Of a DNA stretch of 64,000 nucleotides, positions 1 to 11,271 are shown piece after piece. The first letter of the stretch is position 1. Every line of letters begins with the position of its first letter. The position numbers were made by a program, and so were the translations under genes. The notes under the pieces are model-generated. The model ran no database searches and was not told the DNA's origin. It saw nothing but the letters and a program-made list of their open reading frames with translations. Origin of the DNA: Cunninghamella blakesleeana (taxonomy: Eukaryota; Mucoromycota; Mucoromycetes; Mucorales; Cunninghamellaceae). The stretch is taken from assembly GCA_017871115.1 (NCBI GenBank), contig JAFCIZ010000001.1, forward strand, positions 6,322,001-6,386,000. Direction: 5' to 3'.

Positions 1-3000
1 GCACCTTTACCTGGCAAAGAGGTAATTAGACTATAGCTATATAAATAAATAAGTATATAATGGAACATATTGTTTTTAGAAAGTAACTGGTTTTTTTATT
101 TCTATACCAATGTTTCTATTATAGAATGCTCCATACAAAACAGGCTATATATCAAAAAAAAATCATCGGACATCACCTCGTAGTTTTAGATATCATTTTG
201 TTTTACGCAACCACGTTTTATCATGGTATGATTCTGCTGAAAATCATTATGAACCTCTTGGCAGTATAGAACTTAAAAATGTTACAGATATTCGTGCTTC
301 AAAATCAAGAAAAAATGGTTTTAAAATCATTACACCTACCCAAAAATACCTTTTTACAGCCGATTCACAATTGTCGCTCAAAGAATGGTGAGTATTTATA
401 ATTATATTTACACATACATTTATTAAAAAAAGTTTTATTTATAATTGACCATATTATATATATATATAGGATGGATGATCTAAGGCGTGCAATGTTTATA
501 GCTAAAAATGATGGAAATAGTGTTCGCATTGTTTTACCTTTCACAAAGATTACAGCAATTCAAAAATCTTCAGCAGCTAATTTTGTGGAATTTATTAAAA
601 TGGATATTTCTGATGAAGATAATTCTAATGAAACTAATGATAGTGTAAGTAATAAATGAATATTTGTGCGTAATAATTAATATAAATAATTTATAATTTA
701 TATCTATCTATTAACTTGTTTTCATTTCTATTTTTTACTTTTTATTTTAAAAAATATATAATTTAGTATTATTTTTCATTCTTCCCAGATCTTGATAAAG
801 CATACGATATGATTCATTTTTATTGGAAAATATACCATCATGAAGAAGATAAAGATAGTAAACTTTCTAATGTTAAATCTGATTCAGATGAAACCAACCA
901 AACGGATGTTGCAGACTCTTATGGAATGGTGAGTCAGTTAACAAAAAATTTAGAAGCGTCAACAATGAATGAAAATAACCCTACTATTGATACCACTTTG
1001 ACAATTGAACCAACATCTTCTAACAATCATAAACAAAATAACGTTGAATCTCCATTGAATAAAGCTCTCAAACGGCTTAGTAATAGTTCACAAATATTTT
1101 CCAATACCACATATACAACTAAATCTACAAAAACAACAACATCAACAACACCAACTAAAACTATATCATCAGCGTCATCATTGGCATCATCATCAAAGAA
1201 TGATATTCAATCTAGTGCTAATTCATCTATAAAAAATAAAAGAATACGTAGTGCTTCTTTTAAAACTATTAAACATTTTGCAACGCTTCCTTTACATCTA
1301 CCATCCAAAGATTATATACAGGATTTATTGGGCCACCATGATAATGAAAATAGTAATAAAATAAAAAAAAATCATATAAATATACCAAAACTTCATTTGC
1401 AATCATCCTCATCTAAGGATAACATGCTCAGTAATGATCAAAATAATAAAAATAAAAAAAGATTATCAACAGACTATTTTTCACATAAAAAAGGTGCTAC
1501 ACTATCATCGATCTCTTTTTGGATGTCTATTGATTTGAAACTATCACTTGATGTCGATATATCATCTTTAACAAATAATCAGTCTGATATGGAAACTTCT
1601 TATCAAAAGCTGCTTAATGAAGAACTTTTCAAATATTTTCCAATGTTGGATACATCAGAATCTGTAATAGCATGTAGGTTAATTTAACTTTTTTAAAATA
1701 TTTCGTTTCGAAAAATAATATATATAATTACCACATGAAAGCTAAATAAAATATCTTTTTTTATTTTTTTAAAGTTTATCGAGGTAGCGTTTGGCGACTT
1801 TTTCCATACCGTGGTAAACTATATGTAACACAAAATCATATTTGCTTTCACGCCAATGTACTAGCTGGTCAACAAAAAGTAAGTAAAAAAATAAATTTAA
1901 AATTAAACAATACAATAATAGCAATATTAATCTTCTGTTTTATATTTATTTATTCTATTACAGATTATTATACCATTTGATGAAATCATTAATATTCGTC
2001 GATTAAAAAGCAGAGGATATTATTTACTTCATGGCCTCGGTGTAGTAGCGAGGGATATGATAGATGAGGTATGCTTTATAAATTAAATATATAAAACAAA
2101 GGTATGTGCGCATATATACTGAACTTTTTGTATTTTTATCTATTTTCTGAATAGATTTTTTTAGAATTTTCTTCTATCGAATATCGTGATAGTTGCTATG
2201 CCTTATTATGTTTTAAATCTAAAAAGAACTGGGAAGAGCAACAGTTTTCAAGTGACTCAGATAGGTAATGATATATTTGATGATAATAAATAGTAGCCGT
2301 ATATCCTTAAAAACTACAAGTTTTTATTTATCTTTTTTTCTGATTTTATTTTTTTATTTTTATAGTGATGATGAAGATGACGACGATGAAGACGACGATG
2401 ATGATTCAAGTACAAGTGCATATACATCGAACATGAAGCAAGTCGTTACTTTTGACCATATTATACCACCTAATGAATATAGTAAGTTTATTTTACAAAT
2501 ATTTCATTTAATTTTCGTTGATTTTATTACTTTGCTAATTTTTTTATATTTCTATTACTATTTTTATAATTATTTTTATAAAATAGAAAAAGATGGACCA
2601 CCTATGTTGTCACCAGTACCAACTATCAATCGCAGATTAAATTATACCAAACCAAATAAACCTTTGACTATAACATGTTTAACTATTGGATCAAGAGGTG
2701 ACGTACAACCCTACATTGCATTATGTAAAGAATTGCAAAAAGATGGACATCACTGTAGAATTGCTAGTCATGGTGAATATGAATCTTGGGTAGAAAAGTA
2801 TGGTATTGAGTTTAAATCAATCGGTGGTGATCCAAGTCAATTAATGAAGCTATGTATAGATAATGGGTTTTTATCTTATTACTTTATCAAAAATGGCTAT
2901 AAATTCGTAAGTGCCTTTTGTTATTATTTTATTTATTAAAAAGAAAAGAATTAATTTAGATTTAATCGAATGATATTGACTAAATTTAATTCTTTTTTAA

Positions 3001-4411
3001 TAGTTTTATAATTGGTTTGAAACGTTATTGGAGGCTAGTTGGGAAGCCTGTAAAAATACAGATATATTGATTGAAAGTCCATCTGCTATGGTTGGTATAC
3101 ATTTAGCTGAGAAATTGGGTATATACTTATTTTATTTTTTATGAGTTATAAATGATAAAAAAATGATTAAATAATTAAATGGCTAACATCGCAAATGTAG
3201 AAATACCTTATTTTAGATCAATGCCTTTCCCATGGACAAGAACAACAAAATTTCCTCATCCGTTTGCAATACCTAATTATGGAGCTGGACGTGTTTACAA
3301 TGATATGACCTATGTGATGATTGAAATGGCTTTATGGACGGGCACTTCAAAATTAATCAACCGATTTAGATGTGAAAAGCTTGGATTAGCAGCTACAACC
3401 TTAGATAAATTAGAATTATGGAGGGTTCCTCACTTATATTCCTTTTCACCATTGGTAGTACACCCCCCAAAGGATTGGGCAGAATACATTCATTGCACAG
3501 GATACTGGTTTTTAGATGAAAAAAACCTATCAGTTAAAAATCAATGGCAGCCAGCTCAAGAATTATTGAATTTTTTGGATTTGGAAAAAAAAAGGGACGA
3601 TCATCGACCTGTTGTATATATTGGTTTTGGGTCTATTATTGTTCCTGATCCTGAAGCTATGACAAAAGTAATTGTAGATGCGGTTTTACAAGCCGATGTA
3701 CGTGCTATTATATGTAAAGGATGGTCTTCGAGAATAGTATCGGGAGACACTACAAATCAAGGAAATATTCAAAAGGAAAAAGAATCGACAACTATTTTAC
3801 AATCATACCCTGATACTATATTTAAATTAGATTCTGTTCCACATAGTTGGTTATTCCCTAAAATTCAAGCTGTGGTGCATCATGGTGGTGCTGGAACAAC
3901 TGCAGCTGGTACTTGTGCAAAATATCATAATACAAACATATATGAATTTATATATTAAAAGTTTCTGCTTTTTTTTTTGTATGATTTGATACATTCTTTA
4001 GGTTTACAATCTGGTTTACCTACAATTATCAAACCATTTTTTGGAGATCAGCGTTTCTGGGGACAAAGAGTAGAAGAACTTGGCGTAGGAATATGTATAC
4101 CAAAATTAACAACAGAAAAACTAAAAGAGAGCCTTATAACTATAACAACTAATTCCGTGATGATCAACAAGGCAAAGTTATTAGGGGAATCTATACGGCA
4201 AGAAAATGGGACTAAGAGAGCAGTTGAGTGTATATACCGTGATATAGAATTAGCTAAAAGAATACAACTTTCAGGATCGTCAGACATATTAGATAATGAA
4301 TCATCATCTAATCGGTTATCAATATACTCTTATGCTACAAAGTTAAAACATATGTCTTTATTTGGTTCTGACGACGATAATAATGCAAATATTATTACCT
4401 CTTCAAAATAA
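1..4411 (+). CDS. ATG26: Sterol 3-beta-glucosyltransferase (UGT51/Atg26), 5' partial
   Basis: Transfers glucose from UDP-glucose to the 3-beta-hydroxyl of ergosterol and related sterols at membranes; in some fungi it also serves pexophagy. Exons: 1-21, 125-387, 470-644, 767-1673, 1775-1878, 1964-2068, 2155-2264, 2366-2481, 2587-2906, 3004-3118, 3201-3914, 4002-4411. The N terminus lies outside the window. Domain order: PH domain (exons 2-3), rest of a split first GRAM region ([16 protein letters not shown]), a Ser/Thr/Asn-rich linker of about 250 residues, the second GRAM ([19 protein letters not shown]), an acidic Asp/Glu run, then the GT-B catalytic domain with [13 protein letters not shown] and the UDP-sugar signature [11 protein letters not shown]. 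The last exon encodes [18 protein letters not shown] and an ordinary stop. Family assignment is firm; the exact 3' splice site before 4002 is a reasoned choice. Confidence 0.95.
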
Positions 4412-4871
4412 CTATAATAATGGTATTGTAAAAATTATGAAAATAAGAAAAAAATTAAATAAAAAATAACGATAACAAGAGTAATTACTATAAAAATTGC
4501 TTTTTTTTTTTATCATCCTCTCTCTTCTATTATAATATATTATACATAGATGTAGCATGAATAGATATCAAAAGGAATTATTTAAATAATTAATAAAAAA
4601 CTAATTTTCGCTAAGAAACGCTTAAAATTGGCTTTTTGGGGAAACTAAACTTTGTATCACCTATCATCATTGTTGCTGACTTAAAATCTAAAGGTTTTAA
4701 GAAAACATACATTTGAAAATCTGTAATTGGTTTTAATTTCCTCCCCCTCATTTTTTTTTAACTCCCCCACTTTTTTTTCTTTTATTTGAATTTTTTTTTC
4801 CCTTCCTTTCTTTTCCTTTCTTTTCTCTTTATTTTATTTTATTACAAAAAATAATATAACTTTATAATATA
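4412..4871. other. Spacer: ATG26 3' flank and CAT2 promoter
   Basis: No gene is visible. The part nearest the next start codon (about 4740-4843) is a long pyrimidine tract of T runs broken by CCC, CTT and TTCC, a pattern that recurs before other starts in this window. Confidence 0.6.
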
Positions 4872-7168
4872 ATGGCACCCAAGACAACTAAAGTAGGTGA
4901 ATAAAATACATTTATTATTAAACAATTGAATCTGTATATATATTGTACATTATAAAGAGAAAAGAGAAAAGAAAAAAAAAAAAAATAGGATTAATAAAAG
5001 GTGTTAATTATTATCTTTATTTTTCTTTTATTTATTAAAAATCCAGATTCCAATTGACCCTACTGCCGCCGGGCCAATGTTAAAATATCAGAAAAATTTA
5101 CCCAAGTTACCAGTACCAGAACTTCAGAGAACACTTGCTTTATATTTAAAAACTGTTAGACCATTAGTAGATGATGCAGCTTATCAAAAAACTGAACAAG
5201 CTGTCAAAGAATTTATTGCTCCTGGAAGTCTTGGACTTGAATTACAAAAACGCTTAGTAGCACGTTCTCAAGATCCTAATATTGTCAACTGGATGGAAGA
5301 CTGGTGGTTAGATCAATCTTATATGGGTTATCGTGATTCTATTGTACTTAACGTCAGTTATTTCTTTGCTTATAAGGATGATAAACTTCGCAAGGATCCC
5401 GTCCAACGTGCAGCAGCTATTACTACAGCTGCTCTTGAATTTAGAAAGGATGTTGTTGAGTAAGCATTAATTAATTTTTTTTTTTTTATCGGGTTATTCG
5501 GGACTAAAAAAAAAAGGTTGTAATTCTTTGACTAATATTTTTTTATTATCTTGCTTCCCCACATTTTGTTTTTTTTTTTTTATTTTTTTTAAAAAAAAAA
5601 ATAGAAAAACTTTAGATATTGAATATGCCAAAGGTGAACCTTTATGTATGGATTCTTATAAATATATGTTCAATAACTGTCGTATTCCAAAGAAACCTTC
5701 TGACATTGAAATAGCTTTTGATCCTTTCAAGAATACTCATATTATTGTTATTCGTAAAAACCGATTCTATTTTGTTGATGTTGTATATAATGGTCAACAA
5801 CTCTCTACCACAGAAATTGAACAACAATTCCACCGTATCGTTAATCTTGCTGGTCAAGACAAGGGAGTACCTTTAGGTGTTTTGACAGCTGATAACCGTG
5901 ATAACTGGACTGAAGGTCGTGAAGCTTTATTAAAGGCTCATCCTGATAATAAAGCTGCTTTGGAAAAAATTGAATCTGCTAGTTTTGTTGTATGTTTAGA
6001 TGACACTTCCCCTGTTACTCGTGACGAAGTTTCTCGTGCTTGCTGGCATGGTGATGGCCGTAATCGTTTCTTTGATAAACCTTTACAATTTATTGTTTTT
6101 GAAAATGGAAAAGCTGGTTTCATTGGTGAAGTAAGTAACTAAAATAAATAATATATATATATAAGTGATTATTTATCAATAAAAGAGGAAACAAGAAATA
6201 CAACAAGAGATAGTGATATAAGTATTTTGAAATTGATATTGATATTGATATTGATCTTTTTTTTTTTTTTTTTTTTTTGATAGCACTCATGTATGGATGG
6301 TATGGTTACCTGTAGATTAAATAACTATATCTGTGAAAGTCTTAGTAAAAATAAAGTAAATCATGGTACTGTATCTGTTCGTCCAGGTATTCCTCAACCC
6401 ACAGAAATTCAATTCTCTCTTGACAACGAAGTTAAGAAATATCTTGCTTTGGCTGAAAAGAACTTTGATGCAGCCATTGCTAATCATGATTTAACTGTAC
6501 TTTATTACAATTCCTTTGGTAAAAATCAAATCAAGAAATTTAAAAGTTCACCCGATGCTTTTGCACAAATGATTATTCAATTAGCTTATTATAAGATGTT
6601 TGGTGTTAGTAGAGCCACTTATGAAGCTGGTATGACTCGTAAATTCCAACGTGGTCGTACTGAAACAGCTCGTTCAGTTTCAAGTGAAAGTGTCGCCTTT
6701 GTTAAAGGTATGGAAGATCCTAGTGTCCCTAATCAAGAAAAGATTGCTTTATTACGTGCTGCATTAAAAGCTCAAGGTGCCTATATGGGGCAAGCTACTA
6801 ATAATCATGGTTGTGATCGTCACTTATTCGGACTTAAGAATTCTTTACGTCCTGGTGAAGCCAAACCTAGTTTATTCACTGATCCCACATTTGCATACTC
6901 TTCTCACTGGTTCTTATCTACTTCACAATTATCATCAGAATACTTTGATGGTTATGGATGGGGTCAAGTAGTTCCTGATGGTTTTGGTGTTGCTTATATG
7001 GTAAATAATAATGTTCTTCAATTCAATGTTGCCAGTATTAAGGATTTGACCGTTGATGGAAAGAAGTATATTAACGGTACTCAACAATTCAAACATTATC
7101 TTGAAGAAGCTGCTGATGATCTTCGTGATTTATTATTGACTGAAACTCCTGCTCAAGCTAAACTTTAA
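4872..7168 (+). CDS. CAT2: Carnitine O-acetyltransferase, with PTS1-like AKL end
   Basis: Moves acetyl groups between CoA and carnitine so that acetyl units can pass between peroxisome, cytosol and mitochondrion. Exons 4872-4892, 5047-5459, 5605-6130 and 6284-7168 give 614 residues, normal for the family. The choline/carnitine acyltransferase domain starts near residue 17 (LPKLPVPELQRTLALYLK). The catalytic histidine is about residue 321 in GEHSCMDGMVT, exactly at the start of the last exon. The substrate-binding region contains FLSTSQ and the GWGQVVPDGFGVAYM block. The protein ends in -AKL, a known type 1 peroxisomal signal variant. The first coding exon holds only seven codons (MAPKTTK), and no clear mitochondrial presequence is visible in this model. 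An alternative upstream start could add one, as in dually targeted yeast Cat2. Confidence 0.95.
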
Positions 7169-8077
7169 GAGAATTATTATTATTTATATTTTTTTTAACA
7201 CTGCTATTTATAAATTATATACATATCATATACTTTTTACATTACATAAAAATAAAAACTGGGAAAATGTTTCTCCATAGTATATAGAATAGAATAACCT
7301 TATTTTTATTTTTTTTTATTTTTTTTATTTTGGAAAGATTAACTACCATCATTACTATATGGAGTAAATTATTACAATTGTCATAGATAAATATAATATA
7401 AACTTAGTGTTTTTTAATCAAATTTTATACAGGTATATAAATATTGCTATAAGGATAAAAAACACTTATTCCAGAGTGTGTACATAAACTTTATATTTTA
7501 TATAAAAGAGTAAAAATATGCATATGTAGTTAAATAACAAACAATACCTATATGAACCGGCAAAAATATTAGAGCAAATCCTAACACGTAGTAAAAACTT
7601 AAAAACTTTATGATCATATACTATGACCATATCCTAAAAAAAGTACCCTGAAATGGATAATTGTTATGCATACTAGAGTTTAACATTTGTCTATATGTAA
7701 GTTAAAAATTTGAAGTAGAAAAGCTTAGTAACAACATAGTAGCATTTGCAAATTAAAAAGATAAATATATTCAAAAAAAAGATATTCAAAAATAGTTGAT
7801 TTTTATCTAAATCACAACTCAAGTTCAAGTTGAATGGAAAGAGTATAAAGTGATAAGATAGAGCTTTTATTTTTTATAATACATTTTTTTAAAAAACAAA
7901 GACATAACTGGTATTCCACTATATTATATCACATATTATATTTAATATATTAATTTTATGATTTATAATTTAAAATTAATGAGATCGTTTTAAAATAACT
8001 TTATTGTTATTAATAATATTAAACAAATATAAATATATGATTTATAAATTAATTATTTCTATTCTACAAATAAAAAA
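7169..8077. other. Intergenic spacer between convergent CAT2 and TAF14
   Basis: AT-rich DNA with short stops in all frames and no recognisable gene. It should hold the 3' UTRs of both neighbours. The only longer open frame at its right end is antisense to the last TAF14 exon. Confidence 0.6.
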
Positions 8078-9139
8078 TCAATTGTTCATTATTTCACCAT
8101 ACTCATTCATGTTATTTTTCGGGCTATCAGGGTTTAATTGTTCGGTAAAATTCCATAAGGTATTTAATAATTCAGGTCCTAATGAATATAAATCTAACAT
8201 GATTTCATCTATAAAAGATAAAACGAAAAAGAAAATAGAGGGAAAAAAGTAATAAAGTTAAACAAGATTTTTTTTAAGAATATAATAAAGTAGTAAAGTC
8301 TTTATTACCGTCAGTTTCTTCTATTGTCATTTGTTTAGTGATCGATCGTTGAATAATTAATCTAAATTGATCTACTTGTTCTTCATTCATACTACTTAAT
8401 CTTTTTGCCAATTCTACCATATCTAAATCCTAAAATAATAATTTATTTGCATTTATTTTTTTAAAAAAAGAGAAAAAAAACAACTTTTAATTATCATGTT
8501 TTATTTTGTTAAAATAAAATAAAATTTATATTTTATGTTTTTTACCAGTGGAATTCCCCATGCTTTTCTAGTTGCAGGTTCAATTTTAGATCGGTGAATA
8601 GGATGTACATGATCTAGGTCCTGCTCACTATAAACGTCGTCAATTAGTAACCCATCTTTCCTCTTTCCAGTTGATTTATTATCGTTGTGATTGCTATTAT
8701 TATTATTGTTGTTGTTGTTATTATTATTATTATTTAATGTTGATGGTCTACCAGCTCTACCACGTTTAGTTGAATGGTCCTTCGATACTATATCTGATAG
8801 TTGTGAGTTATCTTGATGTGAAAAATAAGATTGGTATGTTTGTGTAATATTTTGTGATAAATTATTATTATTATTATTTATATTATTATATAAAGACGGT
8901 CCTGCCGTTAATCCAGTTGCTGATGATATTGATCCAATTTTATTTCGTTGTGTATTAATTGATTTTCCTCCAATAGATGGGCTTGATCGTTTTGTTTGTG
9001 TTGGTGTCAATGTATATTTATTTAATATTGCTACAAACTCGGGAGGTGCATCTGGAAAAACCTAAATATATATATATATATAAATATATTTAATGCATTG
9101 ATTCAACCTTTCAACTCATTTTCTCTCTTTTTATTTCTC

Positions 9140-9175
<36 letters not shown>

Positions 9176-9735
9176 CATTAATTGATTACTTTTCTATGAA
9201 CCACAGAATAGTTAGTTTGTTTAAAATTCAAATCGAATACAATTATTTCAGGAGGAACCAAGTTTTCTACAAAATGTAATAAAATGCGCATATCAAATTC
9301 GCCCCAGCCTTTTTCTTGTAACATATAAGGCTCACAATTGGCCACTATTAATATATGAATATAATAAATATAAAGTTTAAATCGTTAAATTATAATAAAT
9401 AATCAATTAAGTATATATATAATCATTTATTTATATTTATGTCATTACTTGCCTCTACGAGGATTTTCAAACGTTGGATGCAAAATATATTCCACGTGAT
9501 CTAAAACATGCGTCAGTTTTCCTTTATGTTCTTTCCCTGAATCAACTGCTACCAGCCTTATTTTCCAGTTTCTCATAGGATGCCCTTCCACAGCCATTTC
9601 ACCTGGGATAATACTACTACTACATGCTATTTTTATGTCAAGACTCGGTTCTATCTAAGAATACAAAATATGAATAATTATATCATTCAAATAAAAATAA
9701 TTATAGACATATATACGTATATCTCTACTTACCAT
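8078..9735 (-). CDS. TAF14: YEATS-domain protein, TAF14/AF9 family
   Basis: YEATS proteins bind acylated histone H3. Taf14 is a shared subunit of TFIID, TFIIF, SWI/SNF, INO80 and NuA3. Exons, 5' to 3' on the minus strand: 9733-9735 (ATG only), 9453-9654, 9190-9344, 8546-9061, 8309-8429, 8078-8208; 375 residues. The YEATS fold is clear: GEMAVEGHPMRNWKIRLVAV, HVEYILHPTFENPRR, EKGWGEFDMRILLHF and VFDLNFKQTNYSVVHRKVF. A poly-Asn/Ser linker follows, with a GRAGRPS AT-hook-like patch. The C-terminal helical region (LDMVELAKRLSSMNEEQVDQ, then LDLYSLGPELLNTLWNFTEQ) looks like the extraterminal-type Taf14 tail. The second intron uses GC-AG (GCAAGT donor); a GT donor there breaks the frame. The gene is shorter if translation starts at a later Met, but that would remove YEATS strands. 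Confidence 0.88.
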
Positions 9736-10073
9736 ACTTCTTAGAAGAGATCAGCTTTTGTAATATAAGAATTGAAGAGTGTAAAATAATATGGATATAA
9801 ATATGGATATATGTTTTTATTTTATAATATTAAATAAAGAAAAATAAAGAAAATACGTAAAAGTTATTTAATAAAAGGTAAGTTTATCATCACGTTATAT
9901 TTGCCTCTATTTGTGTAATGGTATAAATATATATATAAAAAAAAATAAGACAACATCTATAGATCGTTTATCCTTTACTTTTAATATCGATGCCTAGTTG
10001 TATATTGCGAATAAACAAAATATTATAAAATATGCTTTACCTTTGTCAAATTAATATGCAATATTAGAGGCGG

Positions 10074-10148
10074 ATAGCCAATAATAAATGGTAATGTTGA
10101 ATTACTTTATGATATCAGTGGCTAATAGCCAACAATAAATGGTAATGT
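10074..10148. repeat. 24-bp direct repeat, two copies 51 bp apart
   Basis: Copies at 10074-10097 and 10125-10148 share ATAGCCAA[T/C]AATAAATGG and then TAATGT, with one mismatch in 24. The first copy contains CCAAT and the second CCAAC. They lie in the bidirectional promoter, about 200-270 bp before the ATRIP-like start. Confidence 0.85.
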
Positions 10149-10280
10149 AAAAAGAAAAACAAAGAAAAATGAGTATATTTTAAAAAGTAAAAGAATAAAG
10201 AGAAGAAGACCGAAAAAATAAAAAAAAAAAAATCGGAACTTTAAATAAAAGTGAAATTCTAAAAATTTTATTTAAAGAAA

Positions 10281-10287
10281 TTTCGTG
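10281..10287 (-). promoter_or_regulatory. CACGAAA (SCB/E2F-like) element
   Basis: TTTCGTG on the plus strand, 57 bp before the ATG of the ATRIP-like checkpoint gene. It matches the fungal Swi4/Swi6-type consensus CRCGAAA. Function is inferred from sequence and position only. Confidence 0.4.
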
Positions 10288-10343
10288 ATACAATTCCTTT
10301 TCACTTTTTTTTTATCACCCACTTTTTTTTTTAACATTGTATA

Positions 10344-10713
10344 ATGGGTGAAGATGAATACCTTTTTAATGATGATATTTTGAACGATGAACTTTTGGAA
10401 GTTTTAGTTAAACAGGAATCACAGTATATAAATACTCAATCCAACAAAGAAAATGATATAAATAATACAACAAGTATAAATTCTTTATATGGAGAACATC
10501 AGCAACAAACTTCAAAAAATGTGTCTTCAACTAGTAACACAATTACTGTACGCGAACCTGAAAATGGTACTAGATCAAATTGGGAACCAATGGATATAAC
10601 TGATCATGTACTTTCCCAACAGCAAGTATGAGTTACAAAATATATTCATATATTTATAATGATAGTATAAATATACCAAATAATATGCATATACTCTATA
10701 TGCATTTAACGAA

Positions 10714-10746
<33 letters not shown>

Positions 10747-11233
10747 GATTATTCTATTTTCAAATGAATATAGGGCAATAGTTTAGTCAGTAGACTTCAA
10801 AATACAATAGATCATTTAGAGTCAAGGCTAAGGCAAGAAGAACTGGATCAAAAATCAATATCACGAAAATTAAGTAGTATGAAAACAATGCTTGTTTTTA
10901 AGGTAGATCAAAAAATCTAATGTAGTATATATGCAGCAAAATAAAAATACAAATAGATGATAGGATAAAAAATATTAATTAAAACATATTTTTAGGAACA
11001 AGAATTAGAAAGTATGCGTGCAGAATTAAAAGAATCAAAAAAAAAGATACAGCCAAATGAAAAGGAATGGATGGATATCGATCAAGAAGACATAGATATT
11101 ACAATGAATAATAATAATAATAATACTGATCGTTCCTCAAATCGTAGTAAGATATATTTTGATATTAATTTTAAAATAAATAAAATTAGGACAAAATGAT
11201 ATAGATATTATATTGATTTATCTATATTTTTCA

Positions 11234-11271
<38 letters not shown>

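Larger units (their letters stand above)
9736..10343. promoter_or_regulatory. Divergent promoter between TAF14 and ATRIP-like gene
   Basis: A 608-bp spacer with start codons facing outward on both sides. It holds the 24-bp direct repeat and the TTTCGTG element listed separately. No open frame of note. Confidence 0.6.

Noticed and set aside
8004..8252. 82-codon plus-strand ORF
   Set aside because: It is the antisense of the last TAF14 exon (8078-8208), whose minus-strand frame gives the conserved YEATS-protein tail.
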